Source: Citrus sinensis
Lineage: Eukaryota > Streptophyta > Magnoliopsida > Sapindales > Rutaceae
Length of the DNA: 64,000 nucleotides
Direction of reading: 5' to 3'
Assembly: GCF_022201045.2 (NCBI RefSeq)
Contig: NC_068562.1
Coordinates: 310,001 to 374,000 of the forward strand
Part shown: piece after piece, positions 55,501-64,000 of the stretch
Layout of the letters: each line of letters begins with the position of its first letter
How positions within the stretch are numbered: the first letter of the stretch is position 1
Notes under the pieces: generated by a model
Databases searched by the model: none
What the model saw: the letters and a program-made list of their open reading frames with translations, nothing else
Told to the model about the DNA's origin: nothing
Translations under genes and position numbers: made by a program

Positions 55501-58500
55501 AATCACATTTCAAGAGTTCCAGAAAGATCCTGTAGAACTTGCAGAAGAAAATACTGAGATGGAATTTTTTTCTCAGCCAAAACACTCTTCCAGTTTGTTG
55601 GATGGTTCATTTGCTGAATGCTTACCCATAGTGCCCCCGAAGATTGACCACCGAGTGTGGACAATAGAAAGTAGCTGGTTCCAAGATCATCAGCCTTCTC
55701 GCCACCTTTTCTCTCCCCCTTTGGAGAATCTTAAAAAAGAGGGAGATCATTTGTTTCGTAAGGAATGTGAAAGAATCACATTTGGAGATGCTGAGAAAGA
55801 TCCGGCAGAGCTTCAAGAGGAAAATACTGAAATGGAGTATGTTCCTCAGCCAAAATATTCTTTTGGGTTGTCGGATGGTTCATTTGCCAAATGCTTGCCC
55901 ATAGTGCCCTGGAAGATTGACCGCCATGCTTGGACAATAGAAAGTAGCAGGTTCCAATATCATCAGTCTTCTCCTCACCTTTACTCTTCTCCTTTGGAGA
56001 ATCTTTCCAAAGAGGGTGATCATTTGTTTCGTGAGGAATGTGAAAGAATCATATTTGGAGAGTTTGAGAAACATACTCCAGAACTTGAAGAGGAAAATTC
56101 TAAGAGGGAACTTGTTTCTCAGCCCAAATACTCATCTAAATTGTTGGATTGTCCGTTTGCTGAATGCTTATCCCCAGTACTCCGGAAGATTGACCTCCAT
56201 GGATGGACATCTGGTAACAGATTTTCATTAAAAGGAAGTTATTTCTTGGAGACTTGCTTTTTGGCTGATGGAAGATCCAGCATTCCAGTGGAGGGTGACC
56301 TTTTGAATTCACAACGGGGGTATGAATACCTTCAAATTGAACCTGGTGTGAGCAATGGAGCGTCAGGTACCGCATCACCTTTAGATAAGGATGAATTTAG
56401 CAATGAATTTGAGGTTAGCAAGGACATCAAAAAGCCTCTTCATCAAAGCTGCTTTTCACAAGGAAGCCCGCCACTTGGTGGGGCTCTGTTTTCTGGCGGC
56501 GAGGAAAGATGTGAATCATCGACTGGGTGCTTCAAGTACAAACGGAAGCGGAAGCGGGTTTGTTATGATAAAAGGATGGATATCCTAGAAGCTGATTTTA
56601 GTAACCAGAGTTTTGATTCATTTTCAAGGACTCCATTGCAGGATGAGGCATCATGCTCTCAGCACCTCCCCAGGCTCACGACAGCTGGGGACATAACAGC
56701 TGGATTTGATCTTATGTCAAGAGCTTCCCTGAACTTATTCCCATCTCATGCAGAGCCTTTTACTAAAGAAACTAACTTCTTATCTGATTCTATTGAACCA
56801 GTGGGGAACTCTATCTCAGATTATAAGGCCTTGAATTCTGTATGGTGCTCTAAAATCTCAGATCCCTTTCCTCAAGGTGCTTCTTGGAATGATGGACATT
56901 TTATCTATAACAATGCACTTGAAGGAAACTCCATATTGGGTGAAGGAACTAGTCGTGGGCAATTGGCAGATACTGAAGAGAATTACAAATTTGATTATGA
57001 CAGTAAATTGAGGAGATCCAACCAAGAAAAGTGCACCACAGCAAGAAGTGGATTACGTTTTGACTATTATGAGAGTTCTAGCGAAGACTTCTGCAAATAT
57101 CTCCAGGAACATGACCCTTGTAATAAATTCTCCCGAGAACATTCTGATGTGCCATTTGATAAGACAGACTGGTTATGCTCTGTCTCGAGCAGTATAGAAT
57201 ATGATAATCCTGAAACCCAAAGGTATAAATTTAGAAATCATAACTGTGAACCAAATCCTATTCATAAAGAATTGTCAAGAAGAAGCCATTCGGCTCCACC
57301 ATTTCACAGGTATAAAAGGAGGTATATCTCCTTAAATTGTTGTTCAGTGGAAGCTGGAAAATCAAATGCTCATACCTTGCATTGTGCCAAAAATTCTCCA
57401 GGTGGTGGTCATGGGATGTATTTTCCCTTTTGAGACTAGGCACTCAAAATGCTAGCTTCACTAATGTCTGTAATTTTTGCAGAGGCTGGTGCATTTAAGC
57501 ATCTCCAACAATCTTCTGGTGTCTGTAATACAAATGTTAAGCCAAGTTCTGAGGAGGAGGATTTCAGGTATGGCCCCAGGTAACACTATTTTATGTCACC
57601 AAAATAAGCGGTTTTGGGGTTGAAGAATGTTACCTTTTGCCTCCTAATTGTGGCTTGATTGCAGACCGGATTTCAAGATTGAGTCAAGTACCATTTTGGA
57701 CTTGGAGGAGACTCATAAAGCTGAAAATTTTAAGTTATCCCTTTGTCCACATGCTCACCTTGCAGCTCAGGCTGAAGGTACTATTATTTCAGGGACCAAA
57801 TGGCGGAATGGTCATCCACAGACTACAGTTGAGTATATTTTAAAATATACTCAAGTACTGATAAATCTTTTATCATTTTAGGTTCACAAGAGTCAATGAT
57901 TTTAATGTTTGTTTTTCAGAATAACAATATATCCTGTGATATTCACAATCAAGATAATATACTCGACATCTCTTCGGGACTCTTACATCTTACTGGAGAA
58001 TTTTTTATTCCTGATTCTATCAATAAAAGTTGCCTTGAAGATGCCAAGGTTCTCCAACAGGTGGATAAGAAATTCATCCCGGTAGTGGCTGGTGGAACAC
58101 TTGCAGTAATTGATCAGGTTCATCCAATATGTCTTCTATTTTTTATTTGTTTTGTCCTAGCATGGAATTTCTGCTTCTCCATTATCATAATAAACACAAT
58201 TAGATATCATACATGTGACAATAAAATTTCGATGAATATGATCTGTTATTTGCCTAGTTCTGGAAACCATAAAATTCTCCCCAAGGGTTCAGGTGGACAT
58301 CTAATCTTTGGTAACAGTGTCTGGCATGTTATGTCTTGTACAATTAAAACACGGACTTTGAAAGAGTTATTGAAAGTAATTGTTACTTATATTTAGAGAT
58401 ACTTGTACACAACCCTCAGCACAAATAAAATTTGTCTTATGCTAGATAGTGGGTTGCCTCTGTGGGTTCATTACTTATAAATTGCTGATTTGCACCGTGA

Positions 58501-60425
58501 ACAATTTTCTATGCTGGCATAGAATATTGTTCATAGTGCACACGCCCGTACCGGAGTTCTATCTTACGCTTGTTAACACATGAATGGATATCTTTGACAA
58601 TGGCTTTTAAAATACAGCATGCTGCAGATGAAAGGATTCGACTGGAAGAACTTCGTCATAAGGTGAGAATTATTGTGCAATTTAAATCTTAAAAATTGAT
58701 GTATTTATTGCGACTCATAACACTAGTTGAATGCTTAGGTGTTATCTGGAGAAGGGAAGTCAGTAGCCTATTTGGATGCTGAACAAGAGCTGGTAAGTTT
58801 TCTTTTGTTTTGATGCTGTTGGGGGTTTAGGCCTGAAATTGTTTGTTATTTTCAGTGATGCCTAAGTTTGATATATCACGACAGGTCCTTCCAGAGATTG
58901 GGTATCAATTACTGCAAAATTTTGCTGAACAGATAAAAGATTGGGGTTGGATCTGCAATATTCATACTCAAGGTTCAAGATCCTTCAACAAGTAATTTCT
59001 CTCTCTATCTAAAACTGCTTTCGTTCGTACAGAATACTACATGAAGGAGCTTGCAATTATTGCTAGCTAGAGATCAGACAACACAATAAACTAAACTCAG
59101 ATCATCATTCTGATCTGAGATGAATTTATATATGTGATGGTTGTTAGAAGATTTCCAACATGCAATTGTTAACCTAATGGCCACTAAGCAGGATTCTGAG
59201 TAGTAGTCTGTTATATATTCATTCCTTCATATAATTCATCAGTTAATTTTAGTGATAGCTTTTTATTAATGTTTACCCACTTTTGCAGGAATTTGAATCT
59301 TCTTCAGCGGCAGATAACTGTTATCACACTTCTCGCGGTAAAGCACTGTCATTTTCTTACTGAGTTATTGGCCAAATGGTTGTTTGGGAGAAATGTATTA
59401 CCTGGTGTGAAGCAGGCTGTCTCTGGTGTGTTTATCTGTTGCTGATATTATCATTTCATGTAAATGGCTTGCAGGTACCCTGCATTTTCGGCGTCAATTT
59501 ATCTGATGTAGACCTTTTAGAATTTCTTCAGCAGGTGATATACGAAGTTTTTCTCTTATTTGAACCATTTCTCTTTTCATTCTTGTTATTCTTTTTTCTT
59601 TATTTAATGTCTTTCTTTCTGTATTTCGCATCCCATTCCTAGCTTGCTGATACGGATGGATCGTCAACAACCCCTCCTTCTGTTCTTCGAGTCCTTAATT
59701 CTAAAGCCTGCAGAGGTATACATGCTTTATCCTGGTTGAAAGATGCCAGTCACGCGGCATGATTAAATGTAACTAAAGCTTAATCTTGTGGGTGAATATT
59801 TTATGTTAGACATAAGAAATATTTGCATTGTTAATGTTCATTCCGCCGCTCCCCCTCCCCCCACTCAACAATATCAAAATGCTTTCTTATGTCTTGATCT
59901 TACTCCTGTGAACTAATGCTTTGTCAGGCACATGTTGGACTCTTTATTTTTCCTTTCTCAAATTCTACAATTTTTCTTTCTTTCAACCTTCTTTTTTGGT
60001 CCCACCCCACAAATTGCGGCAATAACTTGTGTGTGCAAAGAATTTGTTCTTCTAATGCCCTTTTCTTTGTTCTTTGTTATTGGTAATCTTTTGATTGTTA
60101 AGGAGCAATTATGTTTGGAGATTCTTTGCTGCCTTCAGAATGTGCCCTTATTGTTGAAGAGCTAAAGCAGACCTCTCTGTGTTTCCAAGTAAGTTAAATT
60201 TTTAGAGTGTGTTTACCAGAAAGAGGTTTTTGAATGATGCACTCAAGAGATTTTATGCAGTGTGCTCATGGACGACCAACAACGGTACCACTTGTCAACT
60301 TGGAGGCATTACATAAACAGATAGCTCAGCTTAACAATTCAAGTGAGTTGTGGCATGGCTTACATCGTGGAGAAATAAGTCTTAAGCGTGCAAGCCGGCG
60401 TTTATTAACTGGGGTTAGAGGATAG
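52575..60425 (+). CDS. MLH3: DNA mismatch repair / meiotic crossover protein MLH3
   Basis: MutL homologue that pairs with MLH1 (MutL-gamma) to resolve meiotic double Holliday junctions into crossovers. I traced 23 exons: 52575-52700, 52828-52879, 52991-53038, 53134-53297, 53385-53442, 53567-53624, 53720-53812, 53893-54058, 54539-54775, 54901-54970, 55060-55140, 55350-57401, 57483-57567, 57665-57827, 57920-58117, 58618-58662, 58739-58792, 58885-58991, 59289-59337, 59475-59534, 59643-59715, 60103-60188, 60261-60425; 1429 aa. GHKL ATPase motifs are VVEELVFNSVDAGA, VVDDGSG and TFGFRGEALASIS. The endonuclease motif DQHAADERIRLE is intact and split by a 500-bp intron. QCAHGRPTTVP lies near the C-terminus. 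The protein is longer than Arabidopsis MLH3 (roughly 1,150-1,170 aa from memory), partly through an internal triplication in exon 12. Confidence 0.93.
54249..54519. mobile_element. hAT-like MITE in an MLH3 intron
   Basis: The left end ggggtgggca and right end tgcccactcc form a 10-bp terminal inverted repeat with one mismatch. The interior is rich in ggttcggttt and cgaaccgaacc motifs, a pattern common in dicot non-autonomous hAT elements. It is about 270 bp, with no coding sequence. An 8-bp target duplication is not obvious. Confidence 0.5.
55394..56212 (+). repeat. In-frame tandem triplication of a 273-bp unit in MLH3 exon 12
   Basis: Three head-to-tail copies start at 55394, 55667 and 55940, each exactly 273 bp (91 codons) apart. 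Each encodes a unit opening ESS-x-FQ-x-HQ, continuing through SPL-x-NL and H-x-F-x-x-ECERI, and ending KID plus W. The array covers about residues 400-672, in the variable linker between the ATPase and endonuclease domains. Confidence 0.93.
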
Positions 60426-61521
60426 TGTTCACATAACTATCTATTTGGCAGCTCTTTACGTGTTCAATCGACACATTCTTTCTCAAGCTATGTGTAATAA
60501 TGGAGGTATTCATTCCTTGTGTAAAGTCATTCTCTGTCTAGTGCATTGCACACTTTTTATTCTGAGGTATGCTGAAGACAAGTATATTCGGCAGATGGAT
60601 GGGTTCTGTAATTACGGATTTGTATGTAATGAAGCACAATCTCCGCTCTTCCATTTCTCTCTCTCATGATTGAAGCGTGTGAGATTGTGCATGGTTTGGT
60701 TCCTTGGTATTCCAAAACAGGACGGCATACGCCGTGGACTCTGTAAACAAAGAAGTGTTGCAATTACCTTCATCAGATTGAGGCCGATCAATACATAAAC
60801 TAATGGACTTAATTAACCTCTGAAATTTGCGTTAGAAGTTTCCCCTTCGGTATGGTTTTATACGTCTGATGACAACAGAATATTGCAATTTCGTTAACTG
60901 AATAGTAATTTACTCACCCTCTTAATAGACAAAAATCCACCAACGCAAAAGAGAGGAGGAATCAGGGGAAACTCTCTGCAATTCGTTTGAAGGGAGGGCA
61001 ACAGGGCCAGAAAGAATATCATGTCATCACTATTTCCTTTGTTTTTTTAATTTTTTTCCCAAGTATTCAACAAACTAGAAGAAACTAATCAGTGGGAAAG
61101 AAAACAGCCTGGGGAAAAGAGAATCCAAGTAAATGTGGTGCTGCACTGCTGCCCCATCTATTATGGGTTGCTGTCCGATTATAAAACAAAATATATTGTG
61201 GTTTTATCACTCATTGAGGCTTGTAAAGTATGGAGATGATTTCAACTTGGTCAGTACTTAAGCATAACAGTTTATCTTCTTTGACTTTGAGGAGTTCCAT
61301 TTATGTTGCAGATGACAGATTCAATCTAACAGAACTGCTCCAACAATTTAAAGCCAGATGTTGTGATATTTCACACTAAGTGGAGCAGTTGAAATGAGAG
61401 CAGAGGTTGGTTGAACTTGACGAGCATTCATCTGCACTTGTCCCACTATGTATATTTTCCATCAAGGGCTTCTCTGCTACATCAAATCTGTTGATACATA
61501 ATTGTTTAAGCTTTAAAACCA
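60426..61521. other. Convergent 3' spacer between MLH3 and PIG-H
   Basis: About 1.1 kb between two stop codons. No gene was recognised; it presumably contains both 3' untranslated regions. Confidence 0.5.
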
Positions 61522-63722
61522 TTAACCATCATCTGCATCTGGACTTTCTTTACAATCAATGGTGGCACACAAAGCCTTCCAGATTGGAACCAACATCTTC
61601 ACTGGTGGGCGTAATTCCTGATGGTCATAAACCAATCAAAAGCCAATAGGTAAAATATAGAAGAACACTTAAAGCTAGTCAATCTCCTAATTATTAACTT
61701 TTTTTCAATGTATTTCCCGTTTTACATGTTGAAGGACTACAACCATAAGTGAAATCTATATTTCATTTCCATACCATCCTGCTTCGCAGAATAACAAGTT
61801 GAAACAAAGATGACTTTACCTTGAACACAAGCATCAGTTCTCCTTCATCTCGAACAATTAATGAAAGGCTCCAATAACAAGTCAAGGGAGTAACACATTC
61901 AAGCAATACAGGTCTCAAAATTTTGCCAATTGGAAAAAATCGCCGAGTGGTTCTTCCACTGCAAATAAATAAACAAAACAAAAATTATTGCAGTTATTAA
62001 GATGTCCCCTTGCTAGCAGTAGAAAAATGGAGACTGCAAAGAGCTGGTTAACAAAGGAAATGAACTAAAAGTAGCCATTTCTCATTCTCTTAAAATGCCT
62101 AGGCATTTAGGGGAAGTAGAAACATTCCAGAATTATTCTCAAGAAAAAAAAAAATCAGAATTCTTGACAGGTCCAATGGAGAATAGTATAGATTAGAAAC
62201 TCGATCAAAGAAAATCAAAATGCATCAGACTAACGCTTAAGCTAAGAATGCATTTGAACACAACAGCAACATTTAGCAACTCAGACAATTCCCTCTTCCT
62301 AAATGATCCTTTATCCCATTAAAGAGGAACCTAGTGTGAGATTAGTTTTATGCATCCAAGGATCTTTAACAACCATGCTATATAAGATAAAAATCTGAAA
62401 AAGGGGAATGATTCTAACCCCTAAGAAATTAATTTGTACCAGTAATACACTCAACAGTAGATAATTGAAGCCTCATTAAATGAATTATAAAAAGAAAAAT
62501 ACTACCTCAAAAAGTGAGTCTCCAGTTGTACTCCCAAAGCTGGCATAATAATAATAGATTCTGAAATCACTCAAACATTTAACAAAGTTAAAAGATGAAT
62601 ATTTTTCCACATTGCCCCACGGGCATAGTTTAGCTGCCCGCAAATGCGTTTTGCATCTGCGGTCACTTAAGTTCATGTCACAATAGGAGGCAAGGGTTGG
62701 TGTTTAGGCGATGAGATTTCACATCCTCAACCAAACCTTTAAAAAATTTAAAAAAAAAAGAGTTATTTTCTAAATCCAAATGATCTTTCATACTATTCCT
62801 TGATAAGTGAAACAGAAGTGATGCTTAAAAGCACCGACAAGACCAGTATATCCAGTTCTCACCTTGTTTAACAGGCTTCCAAAGAAACAGCTTAAGAAGG
62901 GATGCACTCAAAATAAAGCTCCAGAAAAGAATGGTAACTGATTCGTGCTGTCATTTATGTAGCCACTACATCAGATATCAACACCAACAACTCTCTCATA
63001 ATTACATATTAGTATATTCATTCAATGTTGAGCACTACGGAACAAAAACCCACATGCATTTTCAGGCCATGAAATTAAGAACTAACATCCTAATGCCAAA
63101 GCCCAACTTAGGTTAAAATTTCCAGGTACTTGTCTACTTCCTGTGAAAGTAAGTAGAAAAATAATTCACCGTCATTTATAGCGTAAAGTCACTGTATCAG
63201 ATATCAAGACAATCATCTCTGCAGTGCCATGAATTTGCTTACTCAATTCAATGTGCAGCACAAAATATTAAAAAACCCCACATGTCTTTTCAAATCTTGA
63301 TTCTAAAGCTCACAGTATGATCCCAAAAACCAATTTACATGTAGCGACTTCTCTAATTCCGTAATTTCTAAGAAATTAAGAAGTACGATAATTTTCCAGT
63401 CAACTCAGAAAACAAAAAATTGCGAACTTTAACACAGAGCAACATGAACAGAAGCTCAGATTCACATGAATGTTAACCAAGAACTGAAATTTGCAGCATT
63501 AAAACAAATGGGTGTTGAAAGAAAAAATCGTAAATTTGGTACCTTTGATAGGACAAGAAACACAGCATTTGAAAGGCCAATCACGAGACAGACATAGATA
63601 AAGAAACGACTTGCTCTGCTTCTTCGCACAACTACATGGTGTATGTCAATCGCTTCAACAGGCCATTTAAGTTCACGTCTGTATGTATATTTTCTATTTT
63701 CAATCCAATTTTCACCCACCAT
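61522..63722 (-). CDS. PIGH: PIG-H, GPI N-acetylglucosaminyltransferase subunit
   Basis: Subunit of the ER enzyme complex that transfers GlcNAc to phosphatidylinositol, the first step of GPI-anchor synthesis. Five exons on the minus strand: 63722-63543, 62947-62863, 62560-62506, 61958-61820, 61617-61522; 184 aa, close to the family size. The N-terminus (YTYRRELKWPVEAIDIHHVV) leads into two closely spaced hydrophobic spans (FFIYVCLVIGLSNAVFLVL and ILFWSFILSASLLKLFLW), the usual membrane hairpin. The cytosolic PIG-H domain follows: SIIIMPALGVQLETHF, then GRTTRRFFPIGKILRPVLLE and CYWSLSLIVRDEGELMLVFK. The end is LRPPVKMLVPIWKALCAT. All exon phases fit. Lying next to MLH3 in convergent orientation also matches my recollection of At4g35520-At4g35530. 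The promoter lies within the last 280 bp of the window. Confidence 0.9.
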
Positions 63723-64000
63723 TTTGATAATTCACCATTCCTCTGCTCGGTGTTATATTTGCAGAGCATCCATTTGGATTTGATGAAGCAAACGAGGACG
63801 CTTTGTGGGATTCGAGTTTTGGCTCGCCCAACCGAGCGACGTCGTTTCGAATGTTTTCAAAATGAAAATAAAAGATTGATGATATTTTTTGACCTTCCAT
63901 TTACACAGTGGTGATATGGATCCAACTTGTATATATCCGAAGATGAATACGAATCACATAATCCGTAAAATTATTATTATACTGTCCAATGAATTAATGT

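Noticed and set aside
55394-56212. Repeat array as CRISPR or satellite DNA
   Set aside because: The units are long, in frame and coding within a conserved gene, in a plant genome.
60445-60669. Small frame after MLH3
   Set aside because: It lies in the presumed MLH3 3' UTR and has no conserved features.

Overview
The window is nuclear DNA of a flowering plant. Genes are split by short GT-AG introns in an AT-rich background, spacers hold microsatellites and small transposon relics, and every recognised protein is a plant family member. Codon style and gene order suggest a rosid eudicot; Citrus or a relative in the Sapindales is my best guess, by inference only.

Layout, left to right. (1) RRP44A/DIS3 exosome nuclease (-), cut by the left edge, with a very small LTR element (TRIM) in one intron. 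(2) IRE1 unfolded-protein-response sensor (+). (3) Two clade III glutamate receptor-like channel genes (-), tandem paralogues with identical intron positions, separated by an intronless germin-like protein gene (+). (4) A PP2C phosphatase (+) and an intronless, GC-rich organellar ribosomal protein uL11 gene (+). (5) An intronless P-class PPR gene (+) and an intronless AVT3-type vacuolar amino acid transporter (+). (6) A long EH-domain endocytic scaffold gene of the TPLATE complex type (-). (7) An SR-protein kinase (+). (8) An intronless gene for a lysine- and alanine-rich, probably nuclear protein (-). (9) The meiotic mismatch-repair gene MLH3 (+). (10) PIG-H of the GPI-anchor pathway (-).

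These are independent housekeeping genes, not a pathway cluster. From memory, the order matches two homologous Arabidopsis regions, At2g172-175 (GLR3.1, RRP44A, IRE1A, PPR, SRPK) and At4g352-355 (GLR3.2, MRPL11, SRPK, PHD-like, MLH3, PIG-H), so the window looks like an undivided version of an ancestral block that duplicated in the Brassicaceae lineage.

The most notable observations are: an exact 273-bp (91-codon) tandem triplication inside the MLH3 linker exon; an activation-loop intron in IRE1 whose ancestral donor appears mutated, leaving two competing in-frame splicing solutions; the young intronic TRIM; and a short unrecognised coding-like relic carrying a 16-residue repeat. I found no convincing undescribed multi-gene system. 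Exon boundaries were worked out by hand from splice sites, reading frame and remembered family sequences, so individual junctions could be wrong by a few bases.
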